A DNA stretch of 64,000 bases. It comes from Rhyacophila brunnea (Eukaryota > Arthropoda > Insecta > Trichoptera > Rhyacophilidae). Shown here piece by piece: positions 12,905 to 24,883 of the stretch (positions are counted from its first letter, which is position 1; each line of letters starts with the position of its first letter). The DNA is taken from the NCBI GenBank assembly GCA_022495005.1, contig JAGYXB010001608.1, forward strand, positions 372,001-436,000, written 5' to 3'. The notes under the pieces are model-generated. The model saw nothing but the letters and a program-made list of their open reading frames with translations, was not told where the DNA came from and searched no databases. The translations under genes and the position numbers were made by a program.

Positions 12905-13556
12905 GGTCTCAAATTTTATTAGATTCAATATGAACAACTCATTCACCGCTGACGGCACAGATGTTGTGTCTTCATTAGGGGGCCATTATGTATAATTAGC
13001 ATGTTATTAAATAGTAATTAAATGCTTCGCGGCTTAATTCAATTTCCATAGCTGATTTTGGCAAAATTCATGAATTCAAGAATGACAACCTGACCTAACA
13101 AATAATCCAGAATATCGGCTATTTTCGAAATTTGTTTGCTGCTGGCTTCCTGTAAAGTGTAAACCGACAAGAACCGTGTTTTATTTAGACATGAATTTTA
13201 TGTCAGTACTATACGATCCAAAGAGGTTGGACGGTCTTTAATATACGGCCATATTTTTCCCGATACAACAATTCACGGTGAAGTGTGATACGGCGAACTG
13301 CATACGTACAAGTTTCCGGACACGCTACACTAATAACGTAAAACAATAAAATACGCTTTCATCAGTTAATTATAATATTTTAAATGTTCTAATAATTAAT
13401 GGATGAAATCATGCTACTCGTATCTAGCCTAGGTTCAGTCGACAAATCGTCGTAGACACGTAGTGGGTTTGGCGGATGGGTAATAAATAACCATACCTCG
13501 TAAAGAAAGTATATTAAGAAACCCTCGCAGGAGGCGCCTAAGTTCGACGTCCGTCA
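12905..13556. other. Non-coding stretch
   Basis: No gene or repeat was recognised. Confidence 0.5.
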
Positions 13557-13594
13557 GTGTTTACCAGTGGCGAAGGTTGGAGGTAGGCTGTTAA

Positions 13595-15552
13595 GAGGGG
13601 GCTCAAGAGGAGGAGATTGAAATATAATCTAGTATCAAAAGGACATCGGCGTCGTTAGGACGTTAATTTAAATCGATATTTTCGCAAAAATCACTAATCA
13701 TCGGAGATTTTATTTAAAAAAAAAAAAATATTATTGGCATTGTCGGCCGTCTTACACATTATTATTTGATAAACAACTGCACGTGTCCGCCGATCAGAAA
13801 ACAGGGCTGTCAAAATATTATATGCATTAATATTTTTTAAATGTTAATTTCGTCATAGTATTATTATTACCTAATTCAAATTGAGCGTAGGTTGATACTC
13901 AAATACTATTATAGTATGTTTATGATTTCGAGAAAATAATACGATGATATATAATCCATATCAATTATTTGAAAACAATACATTTGCATGTAGGTACATG
14001 TATAATATAGTGAATAGGTCAGATACCTGTTTAATTTGCAAGATAACATCAAAATTTGTATATACTTACCTAAATGAATAATATTCGACATTCATGAGTG
14101 AGCACGGCTCAAAGCTATGAAAATGTGTTTTTTTCAATTTGAAAATATTTTAATTGTGTAAGTATTATTTTATTACAGATTCATAATACGTTATATAACT
14201 AATACAACTACTATGAATAAAAAAGACTGGAAGGAACATATTGTGTCACGGCAATCAAGAAAGACCGGAAAATATGGCCAACAATGCATGATACACAAAC
14301 ATAAAATACACAAAATTACCTATTTAAGTTTACCGCACACGTGCAGACCACACGATATTTGTTTTCGCAAAGTCATCGCTTTCCAAAATGGCGAATTTGG
14401 TTGCCAGTTTTTATGGCGATGAATCAGTATGTTCCTTCCTGTCTTTTTTTATTCGTAGGTTTGTTTACTATGTACACCAAGAAATTTCCATTTATAAAAT
14501 CCAAAATGAGTTTTGGAATATAATGCAACTAATACTAGAAAAATTCTATCATGGGTGTTTACTTCTTGAATTAGTTGACCCCAGAAACAACAGGTCCATT
14601 CCACTACGTGAACCACAGTGGATATTATGCAGGGTCCACATTGGCAACATGTCGCCGGCAACCTCGTATGATAATTATCGTAAAATTTATCGAGGTTGTC
14701 GCGCGACATGTTGCCAGTGTAGACCCGGCATTAGATGCACAAAACTTGAATAAAATATATTATAAATAAAATTTAAAAAGTACAATATAATTAATTGCGT
14801 CGACAGCCCTGGCGTCGCCCGCCAGTCGGATGGACTAATAAAAAAATAATGTATCTAGTGACTGTATGTTAATAATTATTTTTAGGCACTCATGATATAA
14901 ATTATTTCGCCCATTGCCTTTACATGCAATAATGGTTCTACCTACCACTTGTTTCACTAGTATAAAAGTGAAGTTGCGCAGTCAATAAAAAGTCACTTTC
15001 TTTTTATAATAGGCAGACACTAAATCCTACGTTTTAAAAAATATGCATTAGAATTAAACAATACCTATTATTTTTAATACGTAGGTCCTAAACATTACAA
15101 ATAAACACTATTCATTTTTAATGTTTTTTGGATAGCACATGAAATAAAAAATGTAGGTAGATATGCATTTCAACATCCTTCGTATGTTTAATTCTCGGAC
15201 AATTTCAGGTTAAAAAGTTATTAATATATTATTAAGTTTATATTGTGGCAACCACATAATTGAAAATGTCACCATCATATTGGTTGCAATACTTTCTCCC
15301 AAACAGTTGATTAACAAATTGAATTTAGTAACATTTACGTACCTACCTATATTAGAAGATATTATTTTTTGGTCACCCCATTCTGTCTTCACGTCGACCG
15401 TGTTTATGATTTAAATTTAATTTAGAGACCATTTACATTTGACACAAGCATTGTCGGCGACCTTTGTATATTGCTAGTAGACCAACAATTCCGGACCACA
15501 TATAAAAAAATCATATTTTCAATTCTCAAGGGCAATTCTGTAGAGCTTACCC
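13595..15552. mobile_element. TTAA-bounded insertion nested in the hAT element
   Basis: It interrupts the hAT copy exactly at TTAA, present at both junctions (13591-13594 and 15553-15556) but once in the uninterrupted copy. Its ends are weak inverted repeats: left GAGATTGAAATATAATC, inverse of right GAGAATTGAAAATATGATT. The TTAA duplication suggests piggyBac-type mobilisation. No recognisable transposase was found. ORFs around 14213-14753 overlap a hairpin and have no domain I recognise. Confidence 0.65.
14632..14726. repeat. 95-bp near-perfect hairpin
   Basis: The left arm GGGTCCACATTGGCAACATG and right arm CATGTTGCCAGTGTAGACCC pair over about 35 bp including CGGCAACCTCG/CGAGGTTGTCG, with a loop of ~25 bp. 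It looks like a miniature inverted-repeat element nested within the larger insertion. The alternative is a structured RNA element. Confidence 0.75.
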
Positions 15553-16088
15553 TTAAGATCTGACAAAAATAGTGCACACTAAACTTTGTCAGTCAAACGT
15601 ATTTGTTTTCATTGAACTAAGACTACAATGTGTAGATAGTGTTTGTTAAGTTTTTAAAATTCAATTAAACCCTGCCTAATCCAAGTTATAGTACCTACAT
15701 AATAGTCAAAAATATTCGTTAATGTATAAAATATTTAAAATTATGGCATTAATGATTAAACCATACATAATTTTAGATATTTTATAGATAGAAGAATATT
15801 TTTTATCAATTATGGTTTGGTTACGAGTTTAATGAATTAAAAAAAAAACTAACCAACACCATCTGTAATGTAAAGAAAACAAATAAGTATGACTGAAAAA
15901 GCATGCTCTATTTTTGTCGGATCGCGCTTAGCATACGTAAACTATAATGGTTTGGTTTAGGCAAGGGTTTATAATTGATATTTAAAAACTAACTAACATT
16001 ATCTGCAAATTGTAGTCTTAGTTCAATGAAAACAAATACTTATGATTGACAAAGTTTAGTACCTCCACCCTTCGCCACTGGTGTTTAC

Positions 16089-17149
16089 TAATTCCAAACG
16101 ACAGCGAAAAACATATAGGTAGGTAGGTACCTACGAATCAATAATAATGAAAACAATATTATGTTATTTTTAAATAACGGACAAATACTTATAAATTAAA
16201 AGTAAACGTGATCAGCGCATCGAAGAGAAAATAATAATTATTCAATCAAGATTGTTGAAATAATTAATGTGAATTTGTACTTTACATTTTTATAATCAGA
16301 CGTAAAATAAATACAGTAAAACATTTTCACGGGTGAAGGTCCAATCAAATGACAGCCACGCCAATTTGCAATGAATTGATTGGAGACTGTACCGAAATTT
16401 GCACCAATATCAAGGACTGTTCTTACTACAAAATCATTTCCATGAATTGGCATAATTTCTTGTTTGACCTTATGTATTGCCGTCTTTGATAATTATGAAC
16501 GATATACATTCTGACAACGTTCAAATTAAGTATTTCTTAGAGTCTTTGATCAATTATGTCACGGAGCACACTACAAACAATAGGCCGGTACCCAGAAGTC
16601 AATACGAGAGCAGATGTGTTTTAATTGCATAGCGACAACAAGTGATTCATGTGATTCATATCTTTTAAAATAATCAATAGCGAGACTACTCAGTAATTTA
16701 AAAAATACACAGAAAAACAATACATTAAGATCTTCGGACACACTGCATAGGTATACGTCACGAAAATATAAACAATTGTGAATAGAGCAAGATTTGACCT
16801 TTTTGATCTTTTCGATAAACTGTCAATCCGGTGGATAATTCTGTTCCTACATTTTTTGACGCAGAAAGAAGACGTGATGATGTGTTTGATAAAAATACCC
16901 TGTCTACTACCGAAAAAAAAAATAATCTTACTTATTTAGAACCAATACACCAGGGTTGCCATATTATTTTTGTATTTCGATACAGCAAACAGCTTACAAC
17001 TAATTAAAAAGCTGGCATATTGTACCAGATTTACTTGAAAATTAACTGCTCTACTTATGCACCTTATATCTTTCTTACCAATGCAATATTTTTTACATAC
17101 AATATTTAAATGTTATATAAATTTCTTAAATATATTAATTTTTAGTTGT
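16089..17149. other. Non-coding stretch with one unrecognised ORF
   Basis: A minus-strand ORF at 16238-16453 (71 aa, containing DIGANFGTVSNQFIANW) reads like protein but matches nothing I can name. No splice or promoter context supports it. Otherwise nothing was recognised. Confidence 0.35.
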
Positions 17150-17410
17150 AAGTCGTCTACCTATAGATGGATGTATATTTGATGAAATCATTCGCAGAGT
17201 AAAGCTAGGTTGTTGTGCTTTTGGCCGCCAGTGGTATCCAAGAGACACAAAACGTCCGCAAGGTTGACCTAGAGGCCGCTGGATCGATGAAATGATAAAG
17301 TTCTGCGGAAGTACGTGGCAACGCAACGCATAGGACCGAGATAAGTGGAATCAGCTTGGAGAGGCCTTCATCCAGCAGTGGATATATTCAGGCTGATGAT
17401 GATGATGATA
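17150..17410 (+). pseudogene. 3' end of a non-LTR retrotransposon (RT polyprotein C-terminus and GAT tail)
   Basis: Plus-strand translation gives, around in-frame stops, GRWIDEMIKFCGSTWQRNA followed by DRDKWNQLGEAFIQQW. This pattern (R-W-D/E-D, then A-x-DR-x-W-x-x-LGEAF-x-QQW) ends the ORF2 protein of several insect non-LTR retrotransposons. The stretch then runs into GGCTGATGATGATGATGAT, the usual short-repeat tail of such elements. Only this 5'-truncated terminus is present and it contains stops, so it is dead. The same DNA motif (CCAGCAGTGGATT...GGTTGATGATGA) is the core of the minisatellite at 37362-39270. Confidence 0.72.
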
Positions 17411-17826
17411 TAACTTATTTATTGGTTGTGATTTGTGAAACAATAAATTCTTTTACATTTTTTGGTGTAGTGAAAATCATATCCCTTATTTTTGGAATGC
17501 CAGTTTCTAATTTTTTTACTTTGAGAAAATCTAGAGTTTTTTTTCTGTCATCTAGCTTATTTTCTTACCCTGTCTGGCATATTATCGTGGATGACTCGTT
17601 TTAGTAGACTGAGGTTACACGAAAAACGGTCTGCAATGTTTTGGAGAAAAATGACATGATTCTGTACAGGCTAGTTAAGTAACTGTTATAAAACCCTCAC
17701 TAATTTTTAAATAATAATCAAAAGTTGGAAATATGCTATGACCTTTATAATGAAAATATTTTAATCTACATATTATGTGGAGTGATTTTCGCAGGTTAAA
17801 CCGAATTTATAAATTTTATATTACTA
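17411..17826. other. Non-coding stretch
   Basis: Between the retrotransposon tail and the Tigger element nothing was recognised. Confidence 0.5.
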
Positions 17827-17828
17827 TA

Positions 17829-19191
17829 CAGGCGGACCTCGACTTACGAACGTTCGACTTTCGCACAATTCGCTATTTCGCACATTTCAAAAAAAATCGT
17901 TTTTTTAAAACGTCGCGCTGGCCGTGGGGTTAAGATATCCCCTTCTCGCTCGCTCACAAGCAAGTGCATTTCTTGCGTCACTTGCATCGTGCTCGCACCC
18001 GTCACTTTGCTTGTGAGCTAGCTAGGATAGCTGATATAGTCTTGCGCAGGAGCGCGTGCGGGCGTGTCATGTTGTGCGTTTTGCTAATTTTCTTCATTTG
18101 AAATATTTCACCCTAAAAATTTATAAACATGAGTGAGAAACGGAAAAACTGCAGTGTTGATACGAACAAAAAGAAATCAAGGACTTATAAACTTCACATG
18201 ACGTTCTAATTGCGGTGAATCTTTTGCTTCAATCGGACGTTCGTATGATACAAACAGGTCTGATACGATATGTTCAATTTTGAAAAATAAAATTAAGGAA
18301 TACGTTCAAAATTGTGGAAATATATTATCTTTAAAGGTTGTTTCCAAAAGACACGGCATAGTTATGGATGAAATGGAAAAATATTTTGTCATCATGGATC
18401 GACGACCAACATCAAAAAGATGTCCCTCTGAATATTTAAATTATTCAAGCGAAGGCTCTTAGTTTGTACAAAGATTGGAAGGCTAGAAAAAGAAGATTCT
18501 AACACGATTTTTCAAGCAAGTAACGGTTGGTTTACATTAAATTCACTGGAGAATCGGTTGATGCGGATAAATATGCTGCAAAAGAATTTATTTCCTCATT
18601 ATCCAAAATTATTGAAGATGGAGAATATTCCTCTAGCCACATATTTAATGTAGATGACACAGGTTTATTTTGGAAAAAATGCCTAGTCGTACATTCTTAT
18701 CTAAGGAAGAATCACTTGCCCCTGGGCATAAACCTTCTAAAAACCGATTGACATTGCTTCTTGGTGGAAACTTGGCTGGTGATTTAAAATTGATGCCAAT
18801 GTTAATTTACCAACCAGAAAATCCCAGAGCATTGAAAGGGAAGGATAAAGAATTGCTTCCAGTAATGAAATAAAAAAGCCTGGGTTTACTGCGTTAATAT
18901 TAAAAGATTGGTTCACTTTACATTTCGTGCCAGCAGTTAAGCAATATTGTAGATTTACCATTTAAAATAAGAAAAAGAAGAGTGGCAAACAGTTAACTCT
19001 TGATAACTTTTTAAGGGAAACACCCGCAAACCCCACTTAAACATGTCTCTTAAACATATTATATTTACTTGATAAATATATATTTCAAAATACACACAGT
19101 TTAATTTTTTTTACTACCCTCTACTTTCAAACATTCAACATTCGCACACCTTTTCAGGAACCAATTATGTGCGAAAGTCGAGGTCCTCCTG
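17829..19191 (+). mobile_element. Tigger/pogo-type (Tc1-mariner superfamily) element, 1363 bp
   Basis: Terminal inverted repeats CAGGCGGACCTCGACTT (left) and AAGTCGAGGTCCTCCTG (right) are flanked by TA dinucleotides (17827-17828 and 19192-19193), the target duplication of the superfamily. A second GACTTTCGCAC block follows near both ends. The interior carries a decayed transposase gene, annotated separately. At 1.36 kb it is shorter than full-length Tigger elements (about 2-2.5 kb), consistent with internal deletion. Confidence 0.92.
18129..18963 (+). pseudogene. Degenerate Tigger/jerky-type DDE transposase
   Basis: The reading starts MSEKRKN at 18129 and passes through several frames. A CENP-B-like N-terminal region (near 18260-18420, around ILKNKIKEYVQNCG) is followed by GESVDADKYAAKEF, then the DDE start IFNVDDTGLFWKKMPSRTF (first acidic residue in NVDDTG). 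RLTLLLGGNLAGDLKLMPM and LIYQPENPRALKGK follow. These blocks, in this order, are characteristic of the pogo/Tigger transposase family and of domesticated jerky proteins. Stops and frameshifts occur near 18208, 18460 and 18870. The segment that should hold the second and third catalytic acids is missing. A C-terminal-like TLDNFLRETPANP reading follows near 18995-19035. It cannot encode an active enzyme. Confidence 0.88.
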
Positions 19192-19193
19192 TA

Positions 19194-20883
19194 CCTACAT
19201 CTTATAGACACAATGTGTCATACTCAAATATCACTACGTGATAGCTTGTAAGAAAATTCCAGGAAGACAACACACAATCACTGTTACAAAAAGAATCTTT
19301 CCATTATCATGGAAATCGTTACGACTGAACAATTGAACGTGTTGGTAGGTATTTGTGCAATAATTATCTTTCAGTATGGTGGGAACACTATTACTATCAC
19401 AATCACGTTCGGTTTGATTGGATGCGAACTCATTTACCTACCAACATCGGATGACATTTTGATAGATAGTTGAGTTTGCGAATGTAATACATATCGCAAT
19501 TATATTTATATCAGCCTTTATCGGGAAATAAGACTGTTAACAATAGGTATGTAGACTTTTTATTGAGTTGTTGGACTTAAGTACTTACTTATTTTTATAT
19601 GAAGGGGCACAACATAAATAAAATTATAAATAGGTGGCGAATAATCTATTCCGCGGGGTGAAATATTGAAATAATTTGCAAACGTAAAAAAATATCAAAC
19701 CGAATATTGACCATCTTTAGACAAACACAATGACTGCGAACAACTATTTTCATAGATGAATTATTTCAAATCCAAAGTAAAACATTGCCTTGGTAATGGT
19801 TTGGCTGAAACATCTGTAGGTTTCTTTTATTTATTAAATTTATAAAGGGACACAATATTAGAAAACAGGAAAATGTTGAACTAAGAGTAACCATTGCTAA
19901 TTTAATCGACAGGCACGATTTTGATCAAAGTATTGAGTATACGTTGAATAGAGATTGAGATACATTTTAAATGTAAGTACGCCATCGTACTGTTTTTGAG
20001 GCGTTGCATAAGTGTCGACTTCAGATAAAGTGGAGATAATATTATAAGACTAATAAAACGCATTGCCAGATTGGAGTAGCATATTAAATATATGGAATAA
20101 TTCGTATTACAATACGTACTAATGATGTTAGAGCGCGCCCCATCATCCGCACCTCACAATAACACCGTTGCTAAATCACAACTGTACCTGCTTGTGCTGC
20201 GTTATTTTCGAGTAAGTAAGAATCGTTTGGAGATATCGAGATGAAAACTAAACGAATACTAATTATGTACAAAGTCTATAACTTGTGCACGTTTCATCAA
20301 CATTGGTATAGTAGTTTTTGGATTATAACGGAACTAACAGACACAAAATTAATTATGAAAAAAGCTAAATTTTGTACCTAGATATTCTTGAAATAGTCAA
20401 AACGCTGATTGAAAGGTAAATATTTCGAAATCACAGACTGAGACAGACATTACAATATTATTATTATTATATATATGGATTTATATTACATTTTTGGTAT
20501 AGTGTACTCTTCATAATTTATCTCTCCGTTCATACTATGGGTAAGTTATTTCAGAGATAACTCTATACCCTCTACTATAGGAAATATTTATTTTCCCAGC
20601 TTTCAAAGAGTAAGAAAGTGGTGAGAACTGGTAAAAACTGGATTAAACCGACTTTCTTTGGCACGGACCAAATTGCTTTGAAAATATAAAATAATACAAT
20701 AATGGGATTCCTTTGGTGAACATTGCTCGCTGTACCTTGAGATGAATGAGAAAATAGAATCGGAGAGACGAACAGATACGACTTTTATTCGAAATATCTT
20801 ACTAAGGGTATATATACACAAAACGTGGTAGATACTGGCCAGGAATACGTGACGTTACCGACCGTGTTTTACGGCTGGTGTGT
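19194..20883. other. AT-rich non-coding stretch
   Basis: No gene or repeat was recognised. If the ChaC gene continues to lower coordinates, this would be part of its intron 2. Confidence 0.45.
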
Positions 20884-20990
20884 ATCGACCCTAAGGGCTT
20901 AGACACACGACACTACAGTTAACGTACGTCAATGCAGGTCTTAATCGAATATAAATGCATCTGATTAGAATCTCCTATTGAAAAAAAACA
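20884..20990. repeat. Fragment of the 4643-4812 MITE family
   Basis: It contains TGCAGGTCTTAATCGAATA and GCATCTGATTAGAATCTCC, preceded by ACACGACACTACAGTTAAC. These match the arm and centre of the element at 4643-4812. The opposite arm was not found, so it is a truncated copy. Confidence 0.5.
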
Positions 20991-21363
20991 CAATTTGAGT
21001 TAGCCATAGCTAAGATGAAAATAAAATTTATTTCGCAAGTGCGTTTAACGAGTAAAAAGTAATGATAATTTAAAATATCATTACATTCAAGTTACATGCA
21101 GGCAATGGAATGCATTCAGTAATGATGTGTAATATTTTTAAAACAGGCACGGGAAAGCAAGTGCCAGCTGGTGACGTTCAAAAAGAATTAACTTTAAAAA
21201 TAATATAATGTATTATCGTAAACACCTGTCGTTACGTGAAAATAGCAAATAAACAAGTTTAGTAAAGTGAATGTAAATACATTGACATTGCAGAAGTGCA
21301 AATGAATATTTCAATGAGAAATAAAACAATATGTATAAGAATACTACTTGAACATGTACTTAC

Positions 21364-21399
21364 ATTTGTATCTTCTATAAGTGTTGCCACTCGTCCGGG
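21364..21399 (-). CDS. ChaC-like gamma-glutamylcyclotransferase, exon 2 (36 nt)
   Basis: The minus strand reads TTTTATTTTCAG, then a 36-nt open segment encoding PGRVATLIEDTN, then GTAAGT. ChaC proteins follow their FWQG...HRGT block with a PGRV(A/V)TL segment, exactly what is missing after exon 1 at 49841-50038. Joining the two in phase 0 gives ...HRGTDEY-PGRVATLIEDTN with no frame break. The splice acceptor (pyrimidine-rich, CAG) and donor (GTAAGT) are strong. The exon is very small and isolated by a ~28.4-kb intron on its 5' side. The following ChaC segments, including the catalytic glutamate region, were not found between here and position 1. They may be in small exons I missed or beyond the window. 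Confidence 0.85.
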
Positions 21400-21402
21400 C
21401 TG

Positions 21403-23096
21403 AAAATAAAACACGAACAAAATTATTAGCATTGCATTAGAATCATCTAACAATGTTTTCATACAAATATATAATAAAATTATCGCATGATGTGGTTACT
21501 TATATCAATATTCAAATAACATCATAATGTAGTACCTAGCAACGAACGAATAATAATATATCCACCACTTCGTATTATGCAATTGCTGGAAACGGGGAAA
21601 GCCTATAAGGCTATACTTCAGCTGAGGCATGGTCTAAAAAGATCGTGACTGCACGACGCGCAGATTGTGCAAACGACGCGTGCCGAACAAAACACAATTT
21701 GTAATAAAAATTCAACATGCGTCCATTTAATGTTATGTTTATTGTTATATTAGTAATAATAATAATATATTCATTGACATGTTTTCTTTTTCGAGTACAT
21801 GTGTAACGTTTTTTAGTCATCTTTACAATCATATTGATTATGCTCATACAAAAAAATAGTTTCAATTGCAGACACAATAATTTCATAGTAAGTATTTAAA
21901 TGTGTCGCTAGTTCCTCATGTTGTAATTGCATTACTGACGGATATAATAATAAAACAATTTACACTTTTCAATGCAATTGCACTGAAGGTATTATGTTTA
22001 GGAAATGCTTGTGTTTAAATCATTTGTATGAGGTCAAGGTAAACGTTAAATTTTGACTGTATAAATAACGAATAATGATTTATCAAAATGTCACTCGAAT
22101 CTAAGTACTTGTCTCGTAACTATCTCAGTAGATAATATGTACTGTCATTGTATTTATACTATTGTACCGATCGTTACGCTGCAAATAAAACTCGCTCATG
22201 TATACATCTTCGACTTCTTCATCATCATCCTCAACACCATAACCCACACATCGAACACCACAGTGGTAACACCAACAGGTACATAGAACGTCCTATTCTT
22301 GACTCTAGTCTCAGAAATGTATATTTTACATGAACATCTGGTATGTGAAATTTAATAATGAAAACACTATCAAGTTAATTTCAATCAATATTCAATCTAC
22401 TGTCTCAATCTTCGAAGATTACATATTATTAGAGAGAAATTTAAATAATAGATTTATATGTTCCGGTAATTTTCATAACAATACGCAGTTTTTAAAAAGA
22501 ACCGGTAAAAAGTCAGATTTTAATCCTGTTTTAAACCTGATTTTAAAGAAAACTTGGCCATGGCACAATTTTTAAGTAAACACGATGACGACACATGTTT
22601 AGATGTTTATGACATAATTCGGGATTCCTGAATAGCATTAGTAGAATCAACGAACTTTTACTTTCTAAAAAAAACAAGAAGAAAACAATATTATTTACAT
22701 ACGAATTACATCAAGTAAAACACGTGGACAATAAAATATGGGTAGGTATACGAGCATCTAAATTCTTCATTTTAATACGAAGATTATGGGACTTATAACA
22801 CCCGTGCTATATAATAATTAATAATAATACAAAACCGATAAAACGTATTTATTATTGAAGTATTTTACTGTTTACAGTGTTTACACTATCAATGAATTTT
22901 ATTAAACATTACTATTATATTAACCTATATACCAACATACTTATTTATTTACTATTTTTTCAATAATATTATAGGTTAGGTAGGTTAGGAAAATGTAAAA
23001 CATTCATTGTAGACCTACTCAAAGTCAACGCAAAGCAAATTAATACTGTGTGTACTTAGGGAACACAGAATTAATAGGAACTGAAATACGAGGGTG
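21403..23096. other. Intronic stretch without recognised features
   Basis: ORFs at 21611-21886 (minus) and 22148-22575 (plus) have no recognisable domains and lack supporting context. Confidence 0.45.
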
Positions 23097-23098
23097 GG

Positions 23099-24392
23099 TC
23101 AATAAGTCCTTAGAAAAGCCGACAGGTGGCGCGACTAGTACTGTAAGCGGTTTGTTTTCATGCAGCGGCACTACCGATTCAGTATGCTGCGAAGTTTCAA
23201 TCAGATTGGTCGGGTTGTTGTGTGTTTCTCGTACATTTAAAAAAAAAATTTGCTTGTGGAAAATGGAAAAATGGAAAATGGAGAAAATTGAGTTTAGAGC
23301 TGTTATTAAACATTTTAATATAAAAGGGTTAACAGCAAAGGAAATAAAAAATGAGTTGGATTTAGTTCACGGCATATCTGCTCCTTCACTTGCAACTATT
23401 TATAACTGGTTAAATGAATTTAAACGTGGTCGTACATCAACAAAGGATGAACCACGCTCAGGACGTCCTGTAGAGGTGACTACACCAGAAATGATCAATA
23501 AAATCCACGATATGGTGTTAAGTGACCGAAGATTAAAGTTGAGTGAGATAATTGAGGTTACAGGGATCTCAAAAGGTAGCGTCATTTCTATTTTACATGA
23601 CAAATTGGGCATGAAAAATATTTCTGCAAGATGGGTGCCGCGTTTGCTCACAGTCGACAATAAACGCAATAGGGTGGTGGCCTCTAAAGCCCTGTTGTCG
23701 CTCATGCAACGCAATCCGGATGAATTTTTTCGTCGCTTTGTGACTGTAGATGAAACATGGATACACCACTATACTCCCGAGACGAAAAAACAGTCAAAGC
23801 AGTGGATTGCGAAGGCAAACCATGTCCAAAGAAGGCGAAAACCGTGAAATCAGCTGGTAAGGTTATGGCTACTGTATTTTGGGATGCACGTGAAATTATT
23901 TTCGTTGACTATTTGGAAAAAGGAAAAACAATAACAGGGGATTATTATGCATCTTTATTGGACCAGCTAAAAAACAAAATTGAAGAAAAACGGCCTCATT
24001 TAAACAGGAAAAAAATCCTCTTTCATCAGGACAATGCCCGTGTTCACACATGTTTACGATCAATGGCTAAAATTGAAGAATTGAAGTTTGAATTGGTCGA
24101 CCACCCACCGTATTCGCCAGATTTAGCCCCCAGTGACTTTTTCCTTTTCCCAAACTTAAAAAAATGGCTAAGTGGACAACGTTTTTTTTCAAATGAAGAA
24201 GTCATCGATCGGACAAATGCTTATTTTGAGGACCTTCCGAAAACTTATTTTTCTGACGGTTTTAAAAAAATTGAGAAACGTCTAACCAAGTGTATTGAGC
24301 TCCAAGGAGATTATGTTGAGAAATAAAAAAAAAATACAAAAATAAAAACTGTTTTAATGCTTTTTTCTAAGGAATTATTGACCCACTCCTCG
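23099..24392 (+). mobile_element. mariner element, copy 1 (1294 bp)
   Basis: Terminal repeats CGAGGGTGGGTCAATAAGTC (left) and the inverse of CGAGGAGTGGGTCAATAATT (right) are flanked by TA at 23097-23098 and 24393-24394. It carries a nearly complete transposase gene with one frameshift. The length is typical of full-length mariners. The right end abuts the repeat at 24395-24883. Confidence 0.95.
23263..24326 (+). pseudogene. mariner transposase, one frameshift (copy 1)
   Basis: This encodes a cut-and-paste DDD transposase of about 354 residues after allowing one frame change. The ATG at 23263 gives MEKWKMEKIEF. An N-terminal helix-turn-helix pair follows: residues ~5-50 with GLTAKEIKNELDLVHG, then SGRPVEVTTPEMINKIHDMV and GISKGSVISILHDKLGM. 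The linker WVPRLLT follows, then the catalytic core. The first Asp is in TVDETWIHHY (about residue 163), the second in HQDNARVHT (about 257) and the third in SPDLAPSDFF, 34 residues later, i.e. mariner D,D34D. Relative to copies 2 and 3, one A is missing near 23812 (GCGAAGGC versus GCGAAAGGC). This shifts the frame between the first and second catalytic Asp, so the gene is inactive although all three Asp codons survive. Confidence 0.93.
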
Positions 24393-24394
24393 TA

Positions 24395-24883
24395 CCTAAG
24401 GCATAAAGCCCACCAAAAAAGCGTACGGTGCGCTCACTACTGAGTAGGCCCCCTCACACCTGCGCATTACCCTTCACCTATGTAATAAGGGGCTCAAGGA
24501 GCACAAAATAATTATTATTATCAGCGTCTCTCATAACAAAGCAATAAAAATATTATTAAATTTCTCGGGGCTTGTAATTAATATCGGACACGCAATAACT
24601 AAACAAAGAGTTCATTGTTCTTAAATAATGGCTTCTCGCCCGTCTATCGACGACGCTTCGGGGAGCGTGATTTTGCTTGCCGTGTTCAATGAATGTTCTA
24701 CGTTGTATTTTCGTTAATTCGTATCGATGAGAAGCCAAAAACGGTGACTCATGGGGCAGGCGGGCACAAAGCGTCGTCAAATCCAGTATGCGCTGGCGTA
24801 TTTGATTACGTTGTATTTTCGATGATTCGCATAGAAAATGCGCGAGCGCCCCGTAAGCCTGCTTTAGTGGACTTTATGCCTGA
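24395..24883. repeat. Interspersed repeat, copy 1, abutting mariner copy 1
   Basis: It starts CTAAGGCATAAAGCCCACC immediately after the mariner target TA and ends GTGGACTTTATGCCTGACG, an imperfect inverted repeat. The interior GCATTACCCTTCACCTATG, AGCGTCTCTCATAACAAAGC and TGATTACGTTGTATTTTCGA recur at 30868-31336 in the same orientation. It is likely a non-autonomous DNA transposon. The ORFs within it are on both strands and have no domain. Confidence 0.72.

Larger units (their letters stand above)
13565..16080. mobile_element. hAT-type MITE (same family as 1614-2196) split by an insertion
   Basis: The ends CAGTGGCGAAGGTTGGAGG (13565) and CCTCCACCCTTCGCCACTG (to 16080) are flanked by the direct repeat GTGTTTAC (13557-13564 and 16081-16088). 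Sequence from about 15557 to 16080 aligns with the interior of the 1614-2196 copy. Only the first ~30 bp of the left end remain contiguous before a ~1.96-kb insertion. The outer target duplication is intact, so the insertion came after this element's transposition. Confidence 0.88.

Noticed and set aside
14388..14753. 121-aa ORF as transposase of the TTAA insert
   Set aside because: Its C-terminal part is read through the 95-bp hairpin, and no catalytic motif or domain is recognisable.
16238..16453. ChaC exon 3 candidate (same strand, DIGANFGTVSNQF...)
   Set aside because: It lacks the ChaC motifs expected after IEDTN (LGGY, GPSGHN regions) and has no suitable splice sites linking it.
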